Numbered from the stretch's first letter, positions 36,773-46,623 are shown. The stretch is DNA of 64,000 nt from Pedobacter psychrophilus (GCF_001652725.1 NZ_LWHJ01000027.1:434001-498000), one strand, 5' to 3'. Notes: generated from the sequence alone by a model not told the origin. A program made the numbers and translations.

Positions 36773-36780
36773 TAATTTTG
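36773..36780 (+). promoter_or_regulatory. Consensus -7 box abutting a start codon
   Basis: TAATTTTG, a perfect TAnnTTTG match, ends 6 bases before the ATG at 36787. A TTTG lies only 11 bases upstream, closer than the usual 19, so the -33 element is not clear. If used, the mRNA would be leaderless or nearly so. Confidence 0.35.
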
Positions 36781-36786
36781 TAAAAT

Positions 36787-37218
36787 ATGAGTGAGATTTT
36801 CAAAAGCCTGTTATTAAGATATCAAAATTATTTTTTAGAGTTTTATCAGCTATTAGAAGATAAGAATATTACAATACCCAGCGAATTGGCAAAAGCCTCA
36901 ATGATTAGGGATTTTTTGGAAAACTTACCAGAATTTGCTAACGCTTTTGAAATCGAAATGTCTATCAAAACCAAAATTGATGAGTTAGAAAGTATTTGGA
37001 CAGCTCAGTTTAACGAAGATGGTTTTAGTGTAAGAGCTTATACTTTAGATGGATTAGACGAACTAAATGAATGGTATTTTCACTACCATGATGATATTAA
37101 AGAATACGAAGGGAATTTATTTACAGATGGAGACTGGGATTTATTTCTAGAAGAGATTGCAGATATTGATAATCAAGGAGAAAAAGAAGTTAGTGTGAAT
37201 TTTGTTTTTAATGTATAA
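36787..37218 (+). CDS. Hypothetical acidic protein
   Basis: 143 residues, strongly acidic, mainly helical, no signal or membrane segment. It includes FLENLPEFANAFEIEMSIKT and DGDWDLFLEEIADIDNQGEK. No family is recognised with confidence. It is a single gene, convergent with the DoxX gene downstream (11 bases between stops). Confidence 0.6.
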   Translation: MSEIFKSLLLRYQNYFLEFYQLLEDKNITIPSELAKASMIRDFLENLPEFANAFEIEMSIKTKIDELESIWTAQFNEDGFSVRAYTLDGLDELNEWYFHYHDDIKEYEGNLFTDGDWDLFLEEIADIDNQGEKEVSVNFVFNV

Positions 37219-37229
37219 TGATTATTCAA

Positions 37230-37607
37230 TCAATTTATTAAACTCATATATTTTCTTCTATTTTCAAACATTATCCAACCCAAAATTAAAGATAAAACTA
37301 TTGCAAAAGGCAAACCGGAAGGAGCTTGTAATATATTAATCAATAAAATACCAACCATAATAGGGAAAATTATAATTGCTCCTAATGCTCTGGTTTTTGG
37401 TAATATGATTAATAAACCACCTACTATTTCTGCAACTGCAACTAATGGTAAAAGCCAACCTATTTCCATAATTGCTCCCATAATTTTTACCATTTTTTCA
37501 GGCAAATTATCTGGCATTGGCATGTAATTAAAAAATTTATTGAGTCCGGCATTTATAAACAATAATCCAAATAATAAAGAAACCACAAATAGTATTTTAT
37601 TTTTCAT
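37230..37607 (-). CDS. DoxX-family membrane protein
   Basis: 125 residues with four predicted membrane helices. Typical phrases are LFGLLFINAGLNKFFNYMP, PLVAVAEIVGGLLIILPKTR and ALGAIIIFPIMVGILLINIL. Members of the DoxX/DUF4870-like superfamily are small four-helix proteins sometimes tied to redox complexes; the role here is unknown. It lies 37 bases downstream of the small membrane-protein gene at 37645-37773 and may be co-transcribed with it. Confidence 0.78.
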   Translation of the reverse strand: MKNKILFVVSLLFGLLFINAGLNKFFNYMPMPDNLPEKMVKIMGAIMEIGWLLPLVAVAEIVGGLLIILPKTRALGAIIIFPIMVGILLINILQAPSGLPFAIVLSLILGWIMFENRRKYMSLIN

Positions 37608-37644
37608 GATAGTTTTTATAGTTAATAGTTATAAAAATTTAAGT

Positions 37645-37773
37645 TTATCTATATAAGTAAATTGCTAAAAAGATTACGCTAACTAAAACGGCCAAAATCC
37701 AAAATAATTTGTTTTCATTATTTTGATTGCCTCCTTTAAATCTATAGTTTCTTTTAAGACCAAATAAATCCAT
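37645..37773 (-). CDS. 42-residue single-pass membrane protein
   Basis: A frame too short for routine calling: it starts MDLFGLKRNYRFKGGNQNNE and ends in one hydrophobic helix, about residues 24-40 (FWILAVLVSVIFLAIYLY). It lies between rlmH (9 bases upstream) and the DoxX gene on the same strand, so it fits an operon. A basic N-terminus followed by a helix is plausible for a real small membrane protein. Function unknown. Confidence 0.6.
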   Translation of the reverse strand: MDLFGLKRNYRFKGGNQNNENKLFWILAVLVSVIFLAIYLYR

Positions 37774-37782
37774 AATTAATTG

Positions 37783-38256
37783 TTATTCGTGATGATATGG
37801 TTCACTTTTTAAAATTGTAAATGCTCTATAAACTTGCTCAACAAAAAATAACCTTACCATTTGATGAGAAAAAGTGAGCTTTGATAAAGAAAGTTTTTGA
37901 TTGGCCCTTTGGTATATGCTATTATCAAAACCGTAAGGTCCTCCAACTAAAAAAACTAAATGACCAACACTTGCAATCATCTTTTTATTCAATAAATCTG
38001 CAAACCTTTTAGAACTAAGTTCAGCTCCTTTATCATCTAATAAAATGATATCATCTTGAGGTTGTATAAATTTCAAAAATAGTTCGGCCTCTTTATTTTT
38101 TTGCTCTTGTTCGGTTAAATTTTTTGTTTTTTTTATGTCGGGTAAAATTTGAATATCAAATTTTATATAATGCTTCAGTCTCTTTAAATATTTATCAATA
38201 CCATCTAAAAGATAAGAATCATCTATTTTGCCAATTACTAATAATGTTATTTTCAT
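37783..38256 (-). CDS. rlmH: 23S rRNA (pseudouridine-1915 N3)-methyltransferase
   Basis: 157 residues, SPOUT (knotted) methyltransferase. Starts MKITLLVIGK; LLDDKGAELSSKRFADLL and HLVFLVGGPYGFDNSIY form the SAM site, and the C-terminus ILKSEPYHHE is the typical RlmH ending. Methylates pseudouridine 1915 in helix 69 of 23S rRNA. Usual length. Confidence 0.96.
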   Translation of the reverse strand: MKITLLVIGKIDDSYLLDGIDKYLKRLKHYIKFDIQILPDIKKTKNLTEQEQKNKEAELFLKFIQPQDDIILLDDKGAELSSKRFADLLNKKMIASVGHLVFLVGGPYGFDNSIYQRANQKLSLSKLTFSHQMVRLFFVEQVYRAFTILKSEPYHHE

Positions 38257-38292
38257 TAAATGAGTATTAGGTAATGGCTAAATAGTAAAAGT

Positions 38293-38661
38293 TTAGACAG
38301 ATTTTTGGGACAAAGCCCTTTCTACAGTTTCTAAAATCACATTCGGATATATTGGCTTGTTTATAAATGCATAAGCACCCATTCTAACTAATTCTGCAGC
38401 TAAATTTGGATCTCCAAAACCGCTTACTATAATTACAATTAAGCCCGGATAATCAGATTTAATCCTTCGCAATATTTCTCTACCATCTGTGTCTTCTAAT
38501 CTAAAATCACTTAGTACAAGATCAAATTTTTGTTTTTTTAATTCTTCAAATGCAGCCTCTCCACTTTCTGCAGTGGTTGTTTGATAACCATTCTTAGTTA
38601 AGAATTTAGACATAATTAGACATATTCCAATTTCGTCATCTATTATCAAAATATTATTCAT
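38293..38661 (-). CDS. Response regulator receiver protein (single domain)
   Basis: 122 residues from the ATG at 38661. A longer frame begins at a TTG (38673), but that TTG lies in a perfect TATTTTTG -7 box (38671-38678, minus strand), which decides the start. Receiver domain: acidic pair in ILIIDDEIG, phospho-accepting Asp in FDLVLSDFRL, then Ser/Thr in VIIVSGFG and Lys in FINKPI. No output domain, so it acts by protein contact, as in CheY or Spo0F types. No kinase gene lies nearby. Confidence 0.9.
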   Translation of the reverse strand: MNNILIIDDEIGICLIMSKFLTKNGYQTTTAESGEAAFEELKKQKFDLVLSDFRLEDTDGREILRRIKSDYPGLIVIIVSGFGDPNLAAELVRMGAYAFINKPIYPNVILETVERALSQKSV

Positions 38662-38670
38662 ATCGATTAC

Positions 38671-38678
38671 CAAAAATA
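38671..38678 (-). promoter_or_regulatory. -7 promoter box of the response regulator gene
   Basis: TATTTTTG on the minus strand, nine bases before the preferred ATG. It overlaps the alternative TTG start, which therefore cannot be translated from a transcript made here. Confidence 0.45.
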
Positions 38679-38853
38679 TGCTGAGTTGAGTAAATTTAGA
38701 TTTAAAAAATAAATGTATGCAAATAATTTAAAGGCTAAAAATGAAACGATGAAATCTTACGTTTTTTTTAGCAAGAATAAAATTTTTCAACTATAAAACT
38801 ATATTTATAAATTATCTTAGTTTTATTTTTTTAATTATTTAATCTCTTTAATA

Positions 38854-39462
38854 TTGAATATGAATATCAAACAAAATTTAAATCGTTTTATTATTGTGTG
38901 TGTATTATGCACTTTAGCAATTTTCTACAGTTCATGTAAAGCTAAAAAACCAGTTACCCCTAACGAAACTCAACAGCCAACACAAGAGGTAATTGAACAA
39001 CCCAAAAAGCCTGAACCAGCAAAGCCTTTAGACACTGATGGTGATGGTGTGCCTGATGATAGAGACGATTGCCCTGAGGTTAAAGGAGGTATAGACAATG
39101 GAGGTTGCCCCAAAGAAATGGATAAACCATTTGATTCTAAAAACATACAATTCGAATTTAATTCTTCGGTATTAAAAACTTCTTCTTACGTAACTTTAGA
39201 AAATATTGCCTCTCAAATTAAAAAGTACGGCAATGCAAAATTTATGTTAAGCGGAAATTCATCGGCTGAGGGAACAGAAAACAGGAATATGATGCTATCC
39301 ATAGACAGAGCCAATGCTGTAAAAGCTTACTTGGTTAATAATGGGATTGCTGCTAGTAGATTGATTACTGAAGGTTTAGGTGAATCTAAACCTATTGCTA
39401 ATAATAGTACAGAAGAAGGTAGAATTTTAAATAGAAGGGTTGAAATTGCTATTCAAAATTAA
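38854..39462 (+). CDS. OmpA-family lipoprotein with thrombospondin type 3 repeat
   Basis: 202 residues. A lipoprotein signal ends YSSC (Cys 28). A Pro-rich linker leads to DTDGDGVPDDRDDCPEVKGG, a calcium-binding thrombospondin type 3 motif, then the OmpA C-terminal peptidoglycan-binding domain (QFEFNSSVLKTSSYVTLENI, SIDRANAVKAYLVNNGI, SRLITEGLGESKPIA, NRRVEIAI). It anchors the outer membrane to the cell wall. Monocistronic with a hairpin after the stop. Confidence 0.93.
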   Translation: MNMNIKQNLNRFIIVCVLCTLAIFYSSCKAKKPVTPNETQQPTQEVIEQPKKPEPAKPLDTDGDGVPDDRDDCPEVKGGIDNGGCPKEMDKPFDSKNIQFEFNSSVLKTSSYVTLENIASQIKKYGNAKFMLSGNSSAEGTENRNMMLSIDRANAVKAYLVNNGIAASRLITEGLGESKPIANNSTEEGRILNRRVEIAIQN

Positions 39463-39486
39463 AAATTAGTAATTTTAAAAGTAAAG

Positions 39487-39520
39487 CAAAACCGTCTGCA
39501 AAACAGGCGGTTTTGTTTTT
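39487..39520 (+). terminator. Terminator after the OmpA gene
   Basis: AAAACCGTCTG-CAAAA-CAGGCGGTTTT followed by GTTTTT; 11-bp stem with one G-T pair. Confidence 0.8.
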
Positions 39521-39546
39521 AATAATGAAATGATTTTATATTTATT

Positions 39547-41337
39547 ATGATCGATTATTTACAACAGAAAACAAAATTAGAAAGCGAAATAAAAGCTTTA
39601 AAAAAACTGATTAATCAATATTCTTTTGCCAGATTAATTTTGTTTGGAATTGATATCTTGTTGATTTATCTATTTTTTAATCAAGGAATTACCATATTAA
39701 TTTTAGTAGTTGTTTTATCATTAATTGGTTTTATGTTTTTGGTTAAAAAGCAAGTAAAACATCAAAGTGAACTAAAATTTTTAAGCATTAAAAAGTTATT
39801 GGTAGAAAATGAAATAAATATAAAAAGCAATAAAATCAACATTTATAATAACGGGGAAGGTTTTTGTAATCCTCAGCATCCTTACACAGATGATTTGGAT
39901 ATTTTTGGAGCACATTCACTATTTGAATACATTAATAGAAGCGCAACAAATGAAAGTCAAAATATTTTAGCCAATTTTTTAAAATCCACCTCCACAAAAA
40001 CACAGATAGAAGAAAGACAAATTGCAATTGAGGAATTAGCTGATAAATATGAAGAATCTTTAAATTTTAGAACAAGATTATTTGATATTGATAAATCTGA
40101 AATTATAACTATAAAAACATTTTTCAGTGATTTTTTACCAAATAAACTAGAATTTTTAAATAGTAAATTTATTAATATCCTCATTCTAATAACACCCGTT
40201 TTATCTGTTGGAGTTTTAATTTTATCCATCATATTTAATGGGTTGATATGGAATATCTTTGGATTGATATTGCTTTTAAGCGGTGTCTGCTACATGTTTT
40301 ACAAACAAAAGATAGATCAAATACATGAACAAATAGGGAAAAGTGTAAATGGATTGGAACATTATGCGGAAAATATAAAATGGATTGAAAACGAAGAATG
40401 GAAAAGCAATTTATTGAATCAATTAAAATCATCCATTAAAAAAACCGAGTTGATTAGTCAAGAAATTTTTTCACTCTCAAAAATATTAAATAGTTTAAAC
40501 AGCCGGTTAAACCCGATAGTGGGTTTATTTCTTAACCTTTTTTTTCAGTGGGATTTAAGAACATTAAAAAGGCTTTCAAAATGGGAAGCTAAAAATAAAA
40601 GTGAAATTATAAATGCTTTTGAAGTTTTGGTAAATTTTGAAGCGTTAATCAGTTTAGCAACATTTAGTTCTAATCATTCAAATTGGGTTTATCCAAAAAT
40701 TCTCAACCAATACCACTTCCAATCAGAAGCCATTGGTCATCCATTGATTAATGAAAATTCAAGAATAGATAACGATTTTCAATTAGCCAAAAACATTACA
40801 GTTGACGTGATTACAGGATCAAATATGGCGGGAAAATCAACTTTTTTAAGAACTGTTGGTATAAATATGGTTTTGTCTTATGCAGGTGCAAAAGTTTGTG
40901 CTAAAAACATGGAAACTTCTATTTTTAGCCTGATAAGTTATATGCGTATTAAAGATTCTTTGGCAAACCAAACATCAACTTTTAAAGCTGAAATTGATCG
41001 TTTGAAAATGATTTTAGATTTTACACAATCCCATCAAAATAGTTTTGTTTTAATTGATGAAATGCTAAGAGGGACAAATAGCAAGGATAAATATTTAGGT
41101 TCTAAGGTATTTATCAAAAAACTAATTGCCCAAAATACTCCGGGTTTTATTGCAACTCATGATCTTCAAATTGCAGAACTTGAAAAGGAATTTCCCACTC
41201 AATTACGGAACTTCCATTTCGATATCACCATAGGAAACCAAGAAATGTTTTTTGATTATAAAATTAAAAACGGGGAATGTAAAACGTTTAATGCCTCAAT
41301 TCTTCTAAAAGCAATTGGAATTGAGATTGAAGATTAA
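39547..41337 (+). CDS. Membrane-anchored MutS-family ATPase
   Basis: 596 residues. The C-terminal third is a MutS-type ATPase: Walker A ITGSNMAGKSTFLRTVG (about 422-438), Walker B FVLIDEMLRGTNSKDK (about 500), and IATHDLQIAELEKEF. The N-terminal part has membrane helices (about residues 30-65 and 215-255) in place of mismatch-binding domains, so it cannot act as canonical MutS. Homologues are common in Bacteroidota and their role is unknown. Starts at the ATG at 39547; convergent with namZ. Confidence 0.85.
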   Translation: MIDYLQQKTKLESEIKALKKLINQYSFARLILFGIDILLIYLFFNQGITILILVVVLSLIGFMFLVKKQVKHQSELKFLSIKKLLVENEINIKSNKINIYNNGEGFCNPQHPYTDDLDIFGAHSLFEYINRSATNESQNILANFLKSTSTKTQIEERQIAIEELADKYEESLNFRTRLFDIDKSEIITIKTFFSDFLPNKLEFLNSKFINILILITPVLSVGVLILSIIFNGLIWNIFGLILLLSGVCYMFYKQKIDQIHEQIGKSVNGLEHYAENIKWIENEEWKSNLLNQLKSSIKKTELISQEIFSLSKILNSLNSRLNPIVGLFLNLFFQWDLRTLKRLSKWEAKNKSEIINAFEVLVNFEALISLATFSSNHSNWVYPKILNQYHFQSEAIGHPLINENSRIDNDFQLAKNITVDVITGSNMAGKSTFLRTVGINMVLSYAGAKVCAKNMETSIFSLISYMRIKDSLANQTSTFKAEIDRLKMILDFTQSHQNSFVLIDEMLRGTNSKDKYLGSKVFIKKLIAQNTPGFIATHDLQIAELEKEFPTQLRNFHFDITIGNQEMFFDYKIKNGECKTFNASILLKAIGIEIED

Positions 41338-41344
41338 TTTTGTT

Positions 41345-42583
41345 TTAATTGTACAACAAATAATTTTTACGTTTTAACTTATAATCATTTAAAGCAGGTT
41401 GCCAGCTGTCTCTAATTTCTTTCTCAGTTTTTCCGTCCTTTATTTGTTGCATTAAAGCATCATTACCAACCAGTTTATCAAAGAAAGGATTAAAGAAATG
41501 TTCTTTATCTGGATAAGATTTGTAAACATCCAACAATAATTTAATGTTCAATTGTTTTTCATTTCGGATTTTTTCTAAATCCATTTTTCTGAAATCTATT
41601 CCATAGCAAAGCTGATTTTCTAAAGGTGGATTTTTACTCATTCCATCAATGCTTTTAGGCGTAAAACTAAAATCATATTTACCTTTTAATAAAGGATGAC
41701 CCAAAACTTGAAATGGGAATAAAGTTCCTCTACCTTGGCTCAAAACAGTTCCTTCAAATAAACATAAACTAGGATATAAATAAATAGAAAGGTTATTTGG
41801 AAGGTTTGGAGAAGGTTTTACGGGCAATATATATTCATCGCTATGTTTATAATTTGCATTTTTCACAATGACTAGTTTGCATTTTTTACTGCCATTTAAC
41901 CAGCCTTCACCATTAATCATTTGTGCAAACTCGGCAATTGTTAAACCATGAGAAATTGGTATGGGATGCATCCCAACTCCAGATTTAAAATCTGGGTTCA
42001 AAATTGGCCCATCTATTAAATCTCCGTTAGGATTTGGTCGGTCTAAAATCATAAGCGGAATATCATTATCGGCGCAAGCCTGCATAATTTTTGCCATTGT
42101 TATGGTATATGTATAAAATCTAGCGCCTACATCCTGAATATCGAAAACCATCAAATCAATATTTTTTAAGTCTTCTTTAGAAGGAGCACTTTTTGCTCCG
42201 TAAAGTGAGATTACTGGAATTCCAGTTTGTTTATCTACATAATTCCCAACCTTTTCTCCAGCATCTGCATTTCCTCTAAAACCGTGTTCAGGACCAAAAA
42301 TGGCTTCTATATTAATACCTAAACTTTTTAAGGTGTCGGCTAAATTCACACTATTTATTTCTGCAGTTTGATTAATTACCAAGCCCACTTTTTTACCTTT
42401 CAAAATAGATAAATATTTTTGAGCTTGATCTGCACCCGTTAAAATTTTTGTTTCAATATATTTTACAGAAGTAGCTTCCTTATTGCTTTTTGGTGTCTCA
42501 ATCTTTACAGTATTGCAACCATTACAGGCAATTAACAATGGCATCGTTAAAAGAAAAAATACATTAAACTTTAAATTTATCAT
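41345..42583 (-). CDS. DUF1343 exo-beta-N-acetylmuramidase (NamZ-type), lipoprotein
   Basis: 412 residues with a lipoprotein-type signal (LLIACNGC). The mature domain has GKKVGLVINQTAEI, IFGPEHGFRGNADAG, DLMVFDIQDVGARFYTYTITM, LDRPNPNGD and SPNLPNNLSIYLYPSLCLFE. This is the DUF1343 family, whose characterised members are NamZ exo-muramidases that release MurNAc from cell-wall fragments. A peptidoglycan-recycling role is inferred. Divergent from the permease gene upstream. Confidence 0.9.
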   Translation of the reverse strand: MINLKFNVFFLLTMPLLIACNGCNTVKIETPKSNKEATSVKYIETKILTGADQAQKYLSILKGKKVGLVINQTAEINSVNLADTLKSLGINIEAIFGPEHGFRGNADAGEKVGNYVDKQTGIPVISLYGAKSAPSKEDLKNIDLMVFDIQDVGARFYTYTITMAKIMQACADNDIPLMILDRPNPNGDLIDGPILNPDFKSGVGMHPIPISHGLTIAEFAQMINGEGWLNGSKKCKLVIVKNANYKHSDEYILPVKPSPNLPNNLSIYLYPSLCLFEGTVLSQGRGTLFPFQVLGHPLLKGKYDFSFTPKSIDGMSKNPPLENQLCYGIDFRKMDLEKIRNEKQLNIKLLLDVYKSYPDKEHFFNPFFDKLVGNDALMQQIKDGKTEKEIRDSWQPALNDYKLKRKNYLLYN

Positions 42584-42647
42584 TTTTAAAAGAGTGATTT
42601 TATAGAATTGATTGCATATTTGCGATTATCAAATTAACAAAAAGCTT

Positions 42648-43868
42648 TTGAATTTAGGATTATTTATAGCTAACAGAATTTCGCTTAAAGCAGAACGTAC
42701 TTTCTCTAAACTGATTGTACGAATTGCAATTGTAGGAATTATGCTTGGGTTGGGTGTAATGATTCTATCCTTGGCCATTGTTAAAGGTTTTAAAGCAGAA
42801 ATCAGAGAAAAAGTAAGGGGATTTAACGGTGATATCCAATTCATAAAATATGATTTAAACTCATCTTATGAAAACTCGCCTTTTACTTTACAACAAAAAT
42901 ATTTAGAGGATGCAAAAAAAGAAAAAGGAGTAGAACATATTGTTCCTTTTGCCACTAAACCAGGTATCATAAAAGCAAATAATGAAGTTGAGGGTGTTGT
43001 ATTAAAAGGTGTGGACGCTAATTATGATTGGTCTTATTTTAAAAATATATTAACTTCTGGCAAAACAATAGACTTTTCTGACAGCGTACAAGCTTCAAAA
43101 CAAATTATCATTTCAGAAAAATTAGCAAAGCGTTTAAATCTTAAAGTTGGCGATGATTTTTTGATGTATTTTATCCAGGAAGCTTTAAGAAAAAGAAAGT
43201 TTGAAATTGTTGGAATTTATAATACAGGTGTTGAAGAAGTTGATAAAACTTATGTGATTGGGGATATTTCTTTAATCAGAAAGTTAAACGACTGGAAAAA
43301 AGATGAAGTTGGTGGTTATGAAATTAGAATAAATGATTTTAACAGATTAGACCATTTTGCAGATGAACTTAGCAATTATTTGCCTCCACAAATCAAAACC
43401 GTTTCAGTGAAAGAGAATTATCCCATAATTTTCGATTGGCTTTCTTTATTAGATGTCAATGCACAAGTCATTTTAATTTTGATGTTGATAGTTGCGGTTA
43501 TTAATATGATTTCTGCTTTACTAATCATGATTTTAGAACGGACAAACATGATTGGTTTATTAAAGGCTTTGGGAGAAACCAATTGGGGAGTAAGAAAAAT
43601 ATTTTTATATAATGCACTTTATTTAGTTGGAATTGGAATGTTTTTAGGTAATATTTTTGGCTTAGGATTAGGTTTTTTACAACAAAAGACTCATTTTTTT
43701 AAATTAGATGAGGCCTCTTATTATATGAAGTTTATTCCAGTTCAATTTAATGTTTTAGATATAGTTCTAATAAACGCTGCAACCTTAGGTATTTGTTTAT
43801 TAGTTTTATTAATCCCTTCTATGTTAGTCACTAAAATTACACCTATCAAAGCAATAGCTTTTAAGTAA
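42648..43868 (+). CDS. LolC/LolE-type ABC transporter permease
   Basis: 406 residues from the TTG at 42648, which gives the usual N-terminus LGLFIANRISLKAERTF. A frame extending to 42612 would run through a CATATTTG promoter-like box at 42616-42623, so the later start is chosen. One helix near the N-terminus, a periplasmic MacB-type domain, then three helices with the FtsX domain (MLIVAVINMISALLIMILER, MIGLLKALGETNWGVRKIFL). It probably extracts lipoproteins from the inner membrane with an ATPase encoded elsewhere. Confidence 0.85.
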   Translation: MNLGLFIANRISLKAERTFSKLIVRIAIVGIMLGLGVMILSLAIVKGFKAEIREKVRGFNGDIQFIKYDLNSSYENSPFTLQQKYLEDAKKEKGVEHIVPFATKPGIIKANNEVEGVVLKGVDANYDWSYFKNILTSGKTIDFSDSVQASKQIIISEKLAKRLNLKVGDDFLMYFIQEALRKRKFEIVGIYNTGVEEVDKTYVIGDISLIRKLNDWKKDEVGGYEIRINDFNRLDHFADELSNYLPPQIKTVSVKENYPIIFDWLSLLDVNAQVILILMLIVAVINMISALLIMILERTNMIGLLKALGETNWGVRKIFLYNALYLVGIGMFLGNIFGLGLGFLQQKTHFFKLDEASYYMKFIPVQFNVLDIVLINAATLGICLLVLLIPSMLVTKITPIKAIAFK

Positions 43869-44034
43869 TTTTTAGCCAGAATGCACTAATATAAATTAAT
43901 GTAGAGCTATTAATTTTTACCAATCTGAGAACTTTAAAATCTAGTCTTTAAATAGAATCAAGAAAATCTTAAGATCATAAACATCAAGATTACTAAATTT
44001 TAAAACACTCCATCAATTCTATCGTTAAACTTAT

Positions 44035-46041
44035 ATGTCCAATCAACTCAAAAATTCTACATCTCCATATTTACTGCAACACGCAAATAATCCTGTAAAT
44101 TGGTTTCCTTGGGGCAAAGAAGCATTAGATAAAGCAAAAAATGAGAACAAACTCATTTTAGTAAGCATTGGTTACTCTGCTTGCCATTGGTGTCATATTA
44201 TGGAGCATGAAAGCTTTGAAAATGAGGAGGTAGCAAAGCTGATGAATCAATTTTTTGTTTGTATAAAAATTGATAGAGAAGAACGACCAGATATCGATCA
44301 AATATACATGACGGCCGCTCAGTTAATGACAGGAAGGGGAGGCTGGCCGTTAAATTGTTTTTGCTTACCAGATCAGCGTCCAATTTATGGAGGAACTTAT
44401 TTCCCTAAAACAGATTGGATGAATTTGTTAACCAATCTTGCTCACTTTTATGAAACCAAACCAGAAGATGCAGAAAATTATGCATTAAAACTGACTGAAG
44501 GCATTCAACAATCTGAAAAGTTGAGCTTTGTGAAAAGGGTAGAGGCTTATAGTGAAAAAGATTTAGAAGAAATTTTAGAGCCTTGGAAAATGCTTTTCGA
44601 TTTTACGGAAGGTGGACATAACCGGGCTCCAAAATTCCCGATGCCTAATAATTGGGATTTTTTAATGAGAGCTGCACATCTTTTAAAAGACGAAGCTGCT
44701 CATGTTATTGTGAGGTTAACTTTAGATAAAATGGCTGCTGGTGGTATTTATGATCATTTAGGCGGTGGTTTTGCAAGATATTCTGTAGATGGGAAATGGC
44801 ATATTCCTCACTTCGAAAAAATGCTTTATGATAACGGTCAATTAATGTCGCTTTACGCTGATGCTTATAAATGGTGTGAAGAAGATCGGTATCAAGAAGT
44901 AGTTTATGAAACTTTTGATTGGCTAAAAAGAGAAATGACTTCACCCGAGGGGGGATTTTATTCTGCATTAGATGCGGATAGTGAAGGTGTAGAAGGTAAA
45001 TTTTATACTTGGGATAATAAGGAAATTGAGGAGATTTTAGGTAATGATGCGGAAATTTTTAATCATTTTTATCAGGTTACTGATGAGGGAAACTGGGAGG
45101 AAGAACACATTAACAATCTTTGGGTAAGAAAAGAGAAAGAAGATTTCGCTCAGGCTTTTGATATAACCGAACAAAAATTAGATGATATTTTAAAAGCCTC
45201 AAGAGAAAAATTATTAGCAGTAAGAAATAAAAGAATTCATCCTGGCTTAGATGATAAAATCTTAACCTCATGGAATGCATTGATGTTAAAAGGGTTAGTA
45301 AATGCTTATCAGGCTTTCGCCGATGAAAAGTTTTTAGAAGTGGCCATTCTAAATATAAATTTCATTCACAAGAACATGATGAAAGAAGATGGTGGCATTT
45401 ATAGAAATTATAAAAATGGTAAAGCAAATATCAACGCCTTTTTAGATGATTATGCTTTGTTAATTGATTCACTCATTTGCTTATATGAAGCCACCTTCAA
45501 TGAGGATTATTTAACCTCGGCGAAAGCCTTAACCAATTATGTTTTGGATTATTTTACAGATGAAGAATCTGGAATGTTTTTTTATACATCTAACAAAGAT
45601 GAAGCTCTAATAGCTAGAAAATACGAAGTAATGGATAATGTAATACCAGCTTCAAACTCGGTTATGGCTTGGAATTTAAAAAAATTAAGTTTGCTTTTCG
45701 ATAATTCCCATTATACAAATACATACCAAAAAATGCTGGCAACTGTAGCTCCTAATATTAAATCTTATGCTTCAGGATATTCTAATTGGGCATCTTTGTT
45801 GTTAGAAGAGGTAATAGGTGGCTTTGAAATTGCAATTACTGGAGATGAAGCTTCACTTAAGCGTAAAGAAATAGAAAAACTTTACATTCCTAACAAGATA
45901 ATTTTGGGAGGTAAACAAGGAAATTTACCTTTGCTGCAAGATAAGATTACAGGTGACACAAAAATTTATGTTTGTAAAGACAAAAGTTGTCAGTTACCAG
46001 TAAGTGATGTAAATGAAGCAATTAAACAAATTTTAGAATAG
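44035..46041 (+). CDS. YyaL/DUF255 thioredoxin-domain protein
   Basis: 668 residues. The N-terminal thioredoxin-like domain holds CHWC (C50, C53) in [15 protein letters not shown]. The rest is an alpha/alpha toroid resembling glycosyl hydrolase folds ([49 protein letters not shown]). Known as YyaL or spermatogenesis-associated-20-like; its activity is not established. 33 bases upstream of the SlyD gene in the same direction. Confidence 0.9.
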   Translation: MSNQLKNSTSPYLLQHANNPVNWFPWGKEALDKAKNENKLILVSIGYSACHWCHIMEHESFENEEVAKLMNQFFVCIKIDREERPDIDQIYMTAAQLMTGRGGWPLNCFCLPDQRPIYGGTYFPKTDWMNLLTNLAHFYETKPEDAENYALKLTEGIQQSEKLSFVKRVEAYSEKDLEEILEPWKMLFDFTEGGHNRAPKFPMPNNWDFLMRAAHLLKDEAAHVIVRLTLDKMAAGGIYDHLGGGFARYSVDGKWHIPHFEKMLYDNGQLMSLYADAYKWCEEDRYQEVVYETFDWLKREMTSPEGGFYSALDADSEGVEGKFYTWDNKEIEEILGNDAEIFNHFYQVTDEGNWEEEHINNLWVRKEKEDFAQAFDITEQKLDDILKASREKLLAVRNKRIHPGLDDKILTSWNALMLKGLVNAYQAFADEKFLEVAILNINFIHKNMMKEDGGIYRNYKNGKANINAFLDDYALLIDSLICLYEATFNEDYLTSAKALTNYVLDYFTDEESGMFFYTSNKDEALIARKYEVMDNVIPASNSVMAWNLKKLSLLFDNSHYTNTYQKMLATVAPNIKSYASGYSNWASLLLEEVIGGFEIAITGDEASLKRKEIEKLYIPNKIILGGKQGNLPLLQDKITGDTKIYVCKDKSCQLPVSDVNEAIKQILE

Positions 46042-46074
46042 AAACGAGCGTATCGTTTCGAAAAAATCCAAGAA

Positions 46075-46569
46075 ATGAAAATTGATAATAACAACGTAGT
46101 AAGTTTAACATACGATTTGTATGTAACAGAGGATGGAGAAAAAAAACACGTAGAAAGTGCTACAACTGAGCAGCCTCTAGTTTTTTTATATGGTGCAGGT
46201 ATGATGTTGCCTAAGTTTGAAGAACATTTAACAGGTTTATCTGTAGGTGATGATTATTCATTTTCGCTTACCGCTGAAGATGGATACGGAGCTTATGATG
46301 ATAAGGCAGTTGCGCCACTTCCTAAAGATATGTTCGGCGAAGAGCCTTTACCAGAAATTGGTTCTATTTTACCTTTACAGGATAATAATGGTGGCCAATT
46401 TCAAGGAAGAGTTGTTTCTATAGTAGAAGATGCGGTTTTAGTAGATTTAAACCATCCAATGGCTGGTCATGAATTGCATTTTAACGGAACTATACAGGAT
46501 GTGAGACCTGCAACCGAAGAGGAATTAGAACATGGTCACGTTCACGGAGAAGGTGGACACCAACACTAA
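46075..46569 (+). CDS. slyD: SlyD-type FKBP peptidyl-prolyl isomerase
   Basis: 164 residues. FKBP core with the IF insert: SLTYDLYVTEDGEKKHVESA, PLVFLYGAGMMLPKFEEHLT, DGYGAYDDKAVAPLPKDMFG, DLNHPMAGHELHFNGTIQDV. The His-rich tail (HGHVHGEGGHQH) can bind metal, as in other SlyD proteins. Cytosolic folding helper; isomerises Xaa-Pro bonds. Followed by a terminator. Confidence 0.93.
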   Translation: MKIDNNNVVSLTYDLYVTEDGEKKHVESATTEQPLVFLYGAGMMLPKFEEHLTGLSVGDDYSFSLTAEDGYGAYDDKAVAPLPKDMFGEEPLPEIGSILPLQDNNGGQFQGRVVSIVEDAVLVDLNHPMAGHELHFNGTIQDVRPATEEELEHGHVHGEGGHQH

Positions 46570-46590
46570 TAAAAATATCAGTAATATCCT

Positions 46591-46623
46591 AAAACCTCAA
46601 AATCAATGATTTTGAGGTTTTTG
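46591..46623 (+). terminator. Terminator after slyD
   Basis: AAAACCTCAAAATC-AAT-GATTTTGAGGTTTTTG: a 12-14-bp stem followed by T residues. Confidence 0.88.

Noticed and set aside
41345-43868. Biosynthetic gene cluster
   Set aside because: Neighbouring genes are housekeeping envelope functions without any assembly-line or tailoring enzymes.
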